Origin: a bacterium
Lineage (GTDB): Bacteria > Calditrichota > Calditrichia > RBG-13-44-9 > J042
Length of the DNA: 7,907 bases
Direction: 5' to 3'
Assembly (NCBI GenBank): GCA_015494485.1
Contig: WGBF01000271.1
Span: 1-7,907 of the forward strand
The notes below the pieces were generated by a model. The model was not told the DNA's origin. It was given only the letters and a program-made list of their open reading frames with translations, and ran no database searches. Both the position numbers and the translations under genes were made by a program. Shown here piece after piece: positions 1 to 5,869 of the stretch (within the stretch, counting starts at the first letter, position 1; each line of letters starts with the position of its first letter).

Positions 1-1
1 A

Positions 2-451
2 TCCTGTTCGACTCACGCCGGAAATGAAGCCTCATTACAGCAGCAACTGAACCAATTGAAACAACAATTGGCCAATTCCTACACGCCGGGTTTCGGAGAA
101 TTGATGGGAGCCATTCAGGTACACCATGCCAAATTGTGGTTTGCCGGCACCAATCAAAACTGGAAGTTGGCGAAATTTGAAATGCATGAGATTGGTGAAA
201 TCCTGGAGGATATTGCCCGATTCCAGGCGCAGCGGGAAGAAACCAAATCGCTGGATATGCTACAGCCGGCGCTAAAAGAGGTGATGGCAGCAATTGAAAC
301 ACAAAATCCCGGTGCGTTTCGCAAAGCGTACATAAGCCTTACCAATGCCTGTAATGAATGCCATACAGTAACCCATTACGAATTCATCCGGGTGAAAACG
401 CCGGAGCGTCCCCCGTTTGGAAATCAAGACTATTCGGGGACACCGCAATAG
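2..451 (+). CDS. Monoheme c-type cytochrome, probable lipoprotein (5' partial)
   Basis: The reading frame is open to the left edge, so the true start lies upstream; the in-frame TTG at 56 is not needed as a start. The visible 149 residues begin Ser-Cys-Ser-Thr, and a Cys preceded by Ser at this place looks like the end of a lipobox, suggesting a lipid-anchored periplasmic protein. The signal peptide itself is out of view, so this is inference. The body is rich in predicted helix (His, Lys and Glu-rich, with HHAKLWFAG and FEMHEIGEIL segments). One heme-binding CxxCH motif, CNECH, is at 350-364 (visible residues 117-121), near the C-terminus. A helical domain with a late CxxCH recalls class II (cytochrome c'/c556-like) folds, but I do not recognise the exact family. 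The 28 residues after the motif are Pro-rich at the end. It probably carries electrons in the periplasm. A promoter separates it from the next operon, so it likely belongs to an upstream unit. Confidence 0.75.
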   Translation, partial: SCSTHAGNEASLQQQLNQLKQQLANSYTPGFGELMGAIQVHHAKLWFAGTNQNWKLAKFEMHEIGEILEDIARFQAQREETKSLDMLQPALKEVMAAIETQNPGAFRKAYISLTNACNECHTVTHYEFIRVKTPERPPFGNQDYSGTPQ

Positions 452-477
452 GCCATTGAAAAAAGGGTGAGGTAGAC

Positions 478-531
478 ATGCTTCCAGAAGAAATTATTTA
501 CTTCAAGCCATATTTGATAGCTCAGGTTTAA
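478..531 (+). other. Doubtful 17-codon ORF with a Shine-Dalgarno-like sequence
   Basis: An ATG at 478 opens a 17-codon frame (MLPEEIIYFKPYLIAQV, stop TAA at 529-531). A purine-rich GGGTGAGG (466-473) sits 4 bases upstream, so translation from the upstream gene's transcript is conceivable. The ORF overlaps the -35 hexamer and spacer of the promoter proposed for the next operon, so it cannot be a leader peptide of that transcript. I recognise no family. It may be a decayed gene start or chance. Confidence 0.2.
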
Positions 532-542
532 TTCGTTAAAAT
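514..542 (+). promoter_or_regulatory. Sigma70-type promoter for the sensor operon
   Basis: TTGATA (514-519) matches the -35 consensus TTGACA at 5 of 6 positions. TAAAAT (537-542) matches the -10 consensus TATAAT at 5 of 6. The spacer is exactly 17 bases. Transcription would begin near 549, giving an AT-rich leader of about 50 bases before the ATG at 602. No better promoter was seen in the gap. The match is direct; its use in this organism, whose sigma factor preference is unknown, is inference. Confidence 0.5.
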
Positions 543-601
543 TAAAAATTATTTACCTTTAAATTATTTATAGATATTTTTTAAAAAAAAGGCCAGGTAA
601 A

Positions 602-1522
602 ATGGCGCGGTTCTTTTACATATTATTGTTTGTAGCTGTACTTCTTGGCTGCGAGGGAACGCAGCACAAAGACCAGCCTATTGTTCGCATTTCCCTCAAT
701 TCCTCTGACTCATTGAACCAATTGGTTTCTCCTTCACGCTCCAATGAACCGATTAGTCTGGCCATTGCTGCCATGACCTCTCCGAAAGAAACTTATATTT
801 ATTATGAAAAGTTGGTAGATTACATTTCACAAAAACTGGGTCAACCCATTCAGTTTAAACAGCGAAAAAGTTACAAGGAGGTAAATGAACTCCTTAAGAA
901 AACGGTAGTGGATATTGCGTTTATTTGTTCCGGTGCTTACGTGAGTGCCCTTCCGGAAGGATATATGGAAATTATTGCCGTTCCCCAAATTAACAATAAG
1001 ACGTATTATCAGGCTTATGTTATTGTTCATAAGGATTCCCCATATCAACAATTCATTGATTTAAAAAATAAGCGTTTTGCATTAACGGATCCTCTTTCAA
1101 ATACGGGCTATTATTATCCGTTACGGCGGGTTAAGGAATTGGGGTTTACCCTGGACCGTTTTTTCAGTAAAACTATTTTTACCTATGCCCATGATTATTC
1201 CATCCAGGCTGTCGCCCGAAAGTTGGTGGATGGTGCCAGTGTGGATGGGTTAATTTTTGATTATCTGGCAAAGCATAATCCCGCATTGGTTCAGAATATT
1301 CGCATTATTGAAAAATCGGAGCCGTTTGGGATGCCGCCGGTGGTTGTTCCCCGCCGGTTGGACCCGCAGTTAAAAGCAAAGTTAAAATCGATTCTGCTTT
1401 CGCTTCATAAGGACGCCAAAGGCAAACAAATTTTAGATCAATTGAATATTGACCGTTTTGTACCGGGGGATTCTGTAAATTATCTTGGGGTGCTTAGAAA
1501 TCAGAGATTAGCTCTTCAATGA
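602..1522 (+). CDS. PhnD-type periplasmic solute-binding lipoprotein, likely sensor partner of the kinase
   Basis: The 306-residue protein opens with a lipoprotein signal: hydrophobic residues 4-15 and lipobox LLGC, with the lipidated Cys at 17. Residues about 50-290 look like a phosphate/phosphonate-binding-like periplasmic domain (PhnD superfamily, type 2 fold): ISLAIAAMTSPKE at the start of the first lobe, VDIAFICSGAYV (103-114) as the ligand-loop motif, then AYVIVHKDSP, LKNKRFALTDPLSNTGYYYP and a DG..FD hinge-like segment near 215-220. There are no ABC permease or ATPase genes beside it. Its stop overlaps the kinase start (ATGA at 1519-1522), so it probably presents ligand to the kinase rather than to a transporter, as AioX and ArxX do in arsenite systems. 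Cys109 replaces the Gly usual in the GPxxY loop of transport homologues. The ATG at 602 has a weak AGG ribosome site (595-597). The ligand is unknown; an oxyanion is the best guess. Confidence 0.85.
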   Translation: MARFFYILLFVAVLLGCEGTQHKDQPIVRISLNSSDSLNQLVSPSRSNEPISLAIAAMTSPKETYIYYEKLVDYISQKLGQPIQFKQRKSYKEVNELLKKTVVDIAFICSGAYVSALPEGYMEIIAVPQINNKTYYQAYVIVHKDSPYQQFIDLKNKRFALTDPLSNTGYYYPLRRVKELGFTLDRFFSKTIFTYAHDYSIQAVARKLVDGASVDGLIFDYLAKHNPALVQNIRIIEKSEPFGMPPVVVPRRLDPQLKAKLKSILLSLHKDAKGKQILDQLNIDRFVPGDSVNYLGVLRNQRLALQ

Positions 1523-3078
1523 AGCGTTTTCATTTACCATTATTCTGGAAATTTACCATTGCCATTGTCACCATTGTTGCGATTTTTGGTTCAATTAATA
1601 TTATTATTCTTAACAAAAGTATTCGGCGTTCCTTAGGGGAGGAGTCTCAAAAACGGGGTGTTTTTATTGCTCGTCAGTTGGCATCGTTGTCTTTAAATCC
1701 GTTACTGTACGAAGATTACATTTCGATTCAAAGCTGGATTGAAGATATTGCCAACATTGATTCTTCTATTGCTTATGTTTTTGTGTGGGATAAACAAAAT
1801 GATGTTATCATTCATAGTTTTCCCGACCAGGTTCCGATTCGTATTTTGCAAGCGAATCCATTGTCCAACGACCAAAAGGAAAGCGTGCGACTGATTGAAG
1901 TTGTGGAACGTCCGAATTGGGTCATTCGGGACATCGCGGTTCCTATTTTAACCCCGGAAATTGGTGTGGTACGGGTTGGCATTCTCGAAAATTCACTCAT
2001 GGAGAATGTGAACAGTGCTACCCATCGATTAGTAATGATGGTTTTGATTTTTCTGGTTTTTGGTATTTTTGGCGCATTATTTTTTTCTCATGTCATTACA
2101 CATCCCATTCGTTCCATAAGTGAAATTGCCGAATGCATTGACCTGGACTCCCTTCGCTACAAAAAGCATCCCCGGGTACGGATTCGGGAAAAATTATTTG
2201 GTAAGTTTCCCCTGATTTTCCGTGCTACCGATGAATTGGACGTATTAACTGAAAAATTTAATGCCATGATTGAGCGGCTTGAAAATGCGCATCAGGAGCT
2301 GGAAGCAGCCTACGCGCAATTGGTGCAATCCGAGAAGCTGGCCTCCCTGGGCACCCTTTCCGCCGGATTGGCGCATGAAATCAATAATCCCATTGCAGGA
2401 ATACAAAATTGCCTACGGCGGTTAAAACAAAACCCGCAAAATGTTGCGCAAGCCAAAAAGTACCTGGAATTGATGGAAGAGGCCACCAACCGGATTGCCA
2501 CGGTCGTGCGCAGTTTACTGGATTATGCCCGCCCCCAGGAAATGAATTTTGCGCCAGTTAATATTGAAGAAGTTATTGAAACAGCACTGCTTTTGGTCGC
2601 TTACAAACTGGAAAAACACCGTATTGCGATTACAAAGGATATTCCCCCAAATGTGCCAACCATTTATGGGAGTCGACACCACCTGGAACAGGTATTGGTA
2701 AATTTATTGCTCAATGCCATTGATGCTATTGAAGAACGGTTTTTGCAATCCCAGGCTGCGTCTAAAAGTATTCATATTGGAGTCAAACATAAACAGAATA
2801 CGCTGGAAATCTTCCTGAAAGATTCCGGGATTGGAATTCCTCAGGAAAATTTAACGAAAATTTTCGACCCCTTTTATACAACCAAAGAAATTGGCAAAGG
2901 AACGGGGATGGGGCTGTCGGTTTGCTACAATATCATTATGGCACATGGGGGAAATATTTCTGTGAGTAGTGAATTGAATCGGGGCACAACGTTTTACATT
3001 ACGTTACCGCTTTCTCCCCAATTATCCGGCCGGGGCGAAAAATCGGTGCGAAATCAAAAGGTAGGGGATAGGCCATGA
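1519..3078 (+). CDS. Membrane-bound sensor histidine kinase
   Basis: The 519-residue protein has transmembrane helices at about 11-31 and 171-191 that flank a periplasmic domain of about 140 residues, possibly Cache/PDC-like. A HAMP-like linker (about 192-255) has a longer, basic connector than usual. A short coiled coil (about 252-270) leads into the dimerisation domain, with phosphoacceptor His286 in AGLAHEINNP. The ATPase domain follows: N box with Asn395 and Asn399, G1 box DSGIGIP (435-441), F box FDPFYTT (449-455) and G2 box GKGTGMGLS (459-467). All catalytic motifs are intact, and there is no receiver domain or PAS domain. It overlaps both neighbours by 4 bases (ATGA), implying translational coupling with the binding lipoprotein before it and the regulator after it. 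The inferred role is to receive the signal of the ligand-loaded binding protein and phosphorylate the downstream response regulator. Confidence 0.92.
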   Translation: MKRFHLPLFWKFTIAIVTIVAIFGSINIIILNKSIRRSLGEESQKRGVFIARQLASLSLNPLLYEDYISIQSWIEDIANIDSSIAYVFVWDKQNDVIIHSFPDQVPIRILQANPLSNDQKESVRLIEVVERPNWVIRDIAVPILTPEIGVVRVGILENSLMENVNSATHRLVMMVLIFLVFGIFGALFFSHVITHPIRSISEIAECIDLDSLRYKKHPRVRIREKLFGKFPLIFRATDELDVLTEKFNAMIERLENAHQELEAAYAQLVQSEKLASLGTLSAGLAHEINNPIAGIQNCLRRLKQNPQNVAQAKKYLELMEEATNRIATVVRSLLDYARPQEMNFAPVNIEEVIETALLLVAYKLEKHRIAITKDIPPNVPTIYGSRHHLEQVLVNLLLNAIDAIEERFLQSQAASKSIHIGVKHKQNTLEIFLKDSGIGIPQENLTKIFDPFYTTKEIGKGTGMGLSVCYNIIMAHGGNISVSSELNRGTTFYITLPLSPQLSGRGEKSVRNQKVGDRP

Positions 3079-4415
3079 CCATTTTTGTGGTGGAAGATGA
3101 ACAGATTCTACGCGTTTCTTTAGTGGATGAATTGACCGATGCCGGATACCAGGCCATTGGGTTTGCTGATGGGAATGAAGCCTGGCGAGCCCTTCAACAA
3201 CAATCGGCCGATGTCGTGCTGACCGATATGAAAATGCCGGGTATGGACGGTATGACCCTTCTGGAACGAATAAAATCCAAATTCCCCCACATAACAGTTA
3301 TTATGATGACGGCTTACGGTTCAGTGGATTCTGCCGTGGAAGCCATGAAAAAAGGTGCCTATGATTACCTCACCAAACCGTTTCACAGCGATGAATTGTT
3401 ACTAATCCTGCAACGTCTAAAAGAACTGCAGTCAATAAAAAAGGAGAATATTCAGCTCAAAAAACAACTTTCCGGGCATTACCCTATTGAAGCGTTTGTT
3501 GGGAATAGTCCGGCGGCGCGTCAGATTAAAGAAATGATTCGAACCGTCGCCGCGTCGGATGCTTCCGTATTAATCACCGGCGAAACGGGCACCGGAAAAG
3601 AATTGGTGGCCAATATCATCCATTACAACAGCCCCCGGAAGGATAAGCCCCTGGTTAAAGTAAGCTGTGCAATTCTGGCACGGGATGTGTTTGAAAGCGA
3701 ATTATTTGGACACGAAAAAGGAGCGTTTACCGGCGCCATAAAGGAACGGATTGGCCGTTTTGAACAGGCCAATGGCGGTACCATCTACCTGGATGATATC
3801 GATGACATCCCGCTGGAATTGCAGGTTAAGTTACTGCGGGTGCTTCAGGAAAAAGAAATCGAACGGGTAGGGAGCAATCAGCCAATCCCCGTGGATGTGC
3901 GGGTTATTGCCTCGACCAAAGCCGATTTACGAAAGCTGATTCAAGAAGGGAAATTTCGGGAGGACTTATATTACCGTCTGAACGTTTTTCCCCTTCACCT
4001 CACCCCGTTACGGGAACGCCTGGAAGATATTCCTCTTTTAGTCCGTTACTTTATCGACCAACTGACGGGTGGGCGCCAATTTCAAATTTCACCTCAGGTT
4101 ATGGAGTGCCTAACGAATTACCATTGGCCTGGCAATGTTCGGGAACTGAAAAATGTGGTGGAACGAATGCTTTTGTTAGCTCGCCAAAATGAAATTCAGC
4201 TTGAAATGGTTCCCCTTGAAATCAGTCAACCGGATTATTCTGTTCCGGAAGTATGTTTGGGTAAAATGTCCCTGGATGACATTTTGAATGACATTGAGAA
4301 AAAACTCATTCAGGATGCTCTTCGGCAAAGTGCTGGCAATCAAACCAAGGCCGCTGCATTGTTGCAAATTCCACCCTCCACGTTGCGTTCCAAATTAAAA
4401 AAGTATGGCCTTTAG
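3075..4415 (+). CDS. NtrC-family sigma54-dependent response regulator
   Basis: The 446-residue protein has the complete three-domain layout of this family. The receiver (1-115) has acidic residues Glu7 and Asp8, phosphoacceptor Asp51 in LTDMKMPG, Thr79 and Lys101. The AAA+ domain (about 138-365) has Walker A GETGTGKE (169-176), the sigma54-contact loop GAFTGA (216-221), a Walker B region GGTIYLDDID (234-243), and likely arginine fingers Arg295 and Arg301 in FREDLYYRL. A Fis-type helix-turn-helix is at about 411-446. The second Walker B acidic residue is Asp241 where most relatives have Glu. AGGGGA (3063-3068) is a good ribosome site, and the ATG overlaps the kinase stop. With GAFTGA present it should activate sigma54 promoters; a candidate lies 190 bases past its stop codon, in front of tatA. 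It is probably phosphorylated by the adjacent kinase. Confidence 0.95.
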   Translation: MTIFVVEDEQILRVSLVDELTDAGYQAIGFADGNEAWRALQQQSADVVLTDMKMPGMDGMTLLERIKSKFPHITVIMMTAYGSVDSAVEAMKKGAYDYLTKPFHSDELLLILQRLKELQSIKKENIQLKKQLSGHYPIEAFVGNSPAARQIKEMIRTVAASDASVLITGETGTGKELVANIIHYNSPRKDKPLVKVSCAILARDVFESELFGHEKGAFTGAIKERIGRFEQANGGTIYLDDIDDIPLELQVKLLRVLQEKEIERVGSNQPIPVDVRVIASTKADLRKLIQEGKFREDLYYRLNVFPLHLTPLRERLEDIPLLVRYFIDQLTGGRQFQISPQVMECLTNYHWPGNVRELKNVVERMLLLARQNEIQLEMVPLEISQPDYSVPEVCLGKMSLDDILNDIEKKLIQDALRQSAGNQTKAAALLQIPPSTLRSKLKKYGL

Positions 4416-4418
4416 GTT

Positions 4419-4444
4419 CGTTAATCCTAACGCATGAATTAACG
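4419..4444 (+). repeat. Nested dyads CGTTA-N4-TAACG and CGTTAAT-N12-ATTAACG
   Basis: Directly after the regulator gene, CGTTA (4419-4423) and TAACG (4428-4432) form a perfect dyad with a 4-base spacer. The same left arm, extended to CGTTAAT (4419-4425), is also repeated inverted as ATTAACG (4438-4444). A third copy, CGTTAAT, is at 4556-4562. Lying about 185 bases upstream of the -24 element, this could be an upstream activator site. There is no T-run, so it is not a standard terminator. Confidence 0.35.
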
Positions 4445-4455
4445 CGAAATTTCGC
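4444..4455 (+). repeat. Perfect 12-base palindrome GCGAAATTTCGC
   Basis: GCGAAATTTCGC is fully self-complementary without a spacer. Its centre is 24 bases from the CGTTA dyad centre and 26 bases from the next dyad (4467-4484), an evenly spaced series about 150 bases upstream of the sigma54 element. It is a candidate binding site for the dimeric regulator encoded just upstream; binding is inference. Confidence 0.4.
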
Positions 4456-4466
4456 TGCTGCCTCAC

Positions 4467-4484
4467 GAAAATCTGCGGATTTTC
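4467..4484 (+). repeat. Inverted repeat GAAAATC-TGCG-GATTTTC
   Basis: The two 7-base arms are perfectly complementary around a 4-base spacer. It could fold in RNA, but the stem is AT-rich and is followed by CAAATAAT rather than a T-run, so a terminator is less likely than an operator or activator site. The flanking sequence CGAAA recalls the palindrome at 4444-4455. Further ATCC/GGAT half-sites follow at 4490-4512. Confidence 0.4.
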
Positions 4485-4548
4485 AAATAATCCGGATGGT
4501 TATCCTCTGGATTTCAGGTGTTTATTTATTTTTTGTAAGTTGCTGGAA

Positions 4549-4562
4549 ATTAATACGTTAAT
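4549..4562 (+). repeat. Inverted repeat ATTAA-TACG-TTAAT
   Basis: The 5-base arms are perfect around a 4-base spacer, matching the 5-4-5 geometry of the dyad at 4419-4432 and sharing its CGTTAAT word. It is centred about 47 bases upstream of the -24 GG. Its AT-rich composition makes chance occurrence possible. Confidence 0.25.
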
Positions 4563-4600
4563 GCTCATTCCTTAGCCCGAAAACCCCCTTCTTAAAATCC

Positions 4601-4616
4601 TGGCATTGTTCTTGAA
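4601..4616 (+). promoter_or_regulatory. Sigma54-type -24/-12 promoter for the tatA operon
   Basis: TGGCATTGTTCTTGAA matches the sigma54 consensus TGGCACG-N4-TTGCW in the -24 block (TGGCA) and in the TTG of the -12 block, with correct spacing between them. The main deviation is GA in place of the -12 GC. Transcription would start near 4627, about 24 bases before the tatA ATG, leaving room for its ribosome site. Upstream dyads and an adjacent gene for a GAFTGA-bearing activator strengthen the call. Confidence 0.55.
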
Positions 4617-4637
4617 AATGAATTATTGACATCAATA

Positions 4638-4644
4638 AAAGGAG
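4638..4644 (+). promoter_or_regulatory. Ribosome binding site that sets the tatA start
   Basis: AAAGGAG ends 6 bases before the ATG at 4651. An in-frame TTG at 4645 directly abuts this site and so is too close to be used. The ATG also gives the usual TatA N-terminus, MFGLGPTE. Confidence 0.75.
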
Positions 4645-4650
4645 TTGAAC

Positions 4651-4839
4651 ATGTTTGGTCTGGGTCCAACGGAAATATTGGTTGTTACCATTGTCATCAT
4701 TGTGCTGTTTGGCGCCAGGCGGTTGCCTGAAATTGCCCGGAGTTTGGGACGAGGTATTACGGAATTTAAACAAGAGATTCGTTCTCCCTTAACCAAAGAA
4801 ACTCAACAAATCACAGGAGGCCATCATGAAGTGGATTAA
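4651..4839 (+). CDS. tatA: Sec-independent (twin-arginine) translocase subunit TatA/E
   Basis: The 62-residue protein has the TatA plan: a very short periplasmic N-terminus with Gly-Pro-Thr-Glu (Glu8), one transmembrane helix at about 8-20, the hinge FGARRLPEIARSLG, then an amphipathic helix and a short polar tail (about 44-62). TatA oligomerises in the inner membrane to let folded, cofactor-loaded proteins pass. The gene stands alone, without tatB or tatC beside it, and is first in an operon that includes a Tat-signal Fe-S protein, which suggests a supply of TatA dedicated to this respiratory complex. The tail overlaps the ribosome site and the first 14 bases of the next gene, so the two are probably coupled. 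Its length is at the short end for the family. TatB is unlikely because the C-terminal region is too short. Confidence 0.93.
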   Translation: MFGLGPTEILVVTIVIIVLFGARRLPEIARSLGRGITEFKQEIRSPLTKETQQITGGHHEVD

Positions 4840-5851
4840 GTACGCAGTTGTTGCCCTACTCAGCATTACCTTTTCTCTGGCGTTTGCTGGCGATAAGCCT
4901 GCCGGTAAGTTTAGTGGGTATATGTTTGGTGATTATTACTACATCCTGAAAAATCACAAATCAGAGCTGCAAAAACGCAATGGGTTCTGGTTCCGGCGAA
5001 TTTATTTTACGTATGACCGCAAACTCAACGACGCCTTTTCCATTCGCTTGCGGTTGGAAATGGCACATCCCGGTGATTTTACGACAAAAGCTACAGCTGT
5101 ACCATTTGTAAAGGATGCATATTTAAAGTACAAAAGTGGCCAGCACCAGATTATCCTGGGTATTTCCCCAACACCCACCTGGGAACTTATTGAAAAAACG
5201 TGGGGGTACCGTTCCGTGGAAAAGACCCCGCTGGATTTACAAAAATTTGGTAGTTCCCGCGATTTCGGTGTTGCCTTCAAGGGTAGCTTGGGAGAAAGTG
5301 GTATGGTGAAATACCATCTAATGTTTGCCAATGGAAATAGCAATAAATCGGAAACGGATAAGAGTAAAAAAGTGTTGGGTGCAGTGTCTTTCTACCCCAC
5401 CACAAATATTATCGTTGAAGTATATGGTGATTACGATGGTTTATTTGATGCGGCCAAGCAATTTACCTTACAGGGTTTTGCTGCATATAAGACAGATAGG
5501 ATACGACTTGGCCTGCATTATGTTCGGCAAGTCCGCAAAGTAGAAGGCAGTGAAGACCTGGTACTGGATATGGCCTCAGCATTTATCACCGGCCAGATGA
5601 GCGAAGCACTGAATTTCTTCCTGCGCGTTGATAAAATGCTGGATCCCAATCCCAAAGGCGATGCCATTGCCTACATCCCGTTTGATCCCACTGCCAAGTC
5701 CACCTTCTTTGTTGGTGGTTTGGATTTTACTCCTATTAAAAAAGTGCACTTAATGCCCAATATTGAAGCGGTAGTGTACGAAACGAATGCGGATGGGGTA
5801 AAACCGGATTCTGATCTCATTCCTCGGTTAACTTTCTATTACAAATTTTAA
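4826..5851 (+). CDS. Porin-like outer-membrane beta-barrel protein
   Basis: The 341-residue protein starts with a Sec signal peptide (Lys2, Lys5, hydrophobic core 6-18) and a likely cleavage site AFA21/Gly22. The mature part shows repeated alternating polar and aromatic or hydrophobic strands, for example FSGYMFGDYYYI, FWFRRIYFTYDRKL, FSIRLRLEMA, QIILGIS and RIRLGLHYVRQ. It ends in LTFYYKF; a terminal aromatic residue is the usual outer-membrane assembly signal. Size and strand pattern fit a porin, perhaps related to the phosphate-selective porin O/P group, but no specific family is certain. AGGAGG (4815-4820) lies 5 bases before the ATG, which itself is inside the end of tatA. Its position between tatA and the Fe-S gene suggests that it admits the substrate or releases the product of the respiratory enzyme. 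Specificity cannot be read from sequence. Confidence 0.75.
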   Translation: MKWIKYAVVALLSITFSLAFAGDKPAGKFSGYMFGDYYYILKNHKSELQKRNGFWFRRIYFTYDRKLNDAFSIRLRLEMAHPGDFTTKATAVPFVKDAYLKYKSGQHQIILGISPTPTWELIEKTWGYRSVEKTPLDLQKFGSSRDFGVAFKGSLGESGMVKYHLMFANGNSNKSETDKSKKVLGAVSFYPTTNIIVEVYGDYDGLFDAAKQFTLQGFAAYKTDRIRLGLHYVRQVRKVEGSEDLVLDMASAFITGQMSEALNFFLRVDKMLDPNPKGDAIAYIPFDPTAKSTFFVGGLDFTPIKKVHLMPNIEAVVYETNADGVKPDSDLIPRLTFYYKF

Positions 5852-5869
5852 CGTGGAAGGGGGAAGATC

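Noticed and set aside
56..58. TTG at 56 as the start of the first gene
   Set aside because: The frame is open upstream to the window edge and includes a lipobox-like Ser-Cys, so the gene very likely begins outside the window.
4467..4484. Rho-independent terminator after the regulator gene
   Set aside because: The stem is AT-rich and no T-run follows it.
4626..4631. TTGACA as a perfect -35 hexamer before tatA
   Set aside because: A -10 element at 17 bases would fall on the tatA start codon, so it cannot drive this gene; no suitable -10 was seen.
4645..4650. TTG start for tatA two codons upstream of the ATG
   Set aside because: It touches the GGAG ribosome site with no spacing; the ATG at 4651 has proper spacing and the usual TatA N-terminus.
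5002..5343. Reverse-strand open frame of 113 codons
   Set aside because: It is antisense to the porin-like gene, which has a signal peptide, a good ribosome site and a terminal Phe; the reverse product shows no family features.
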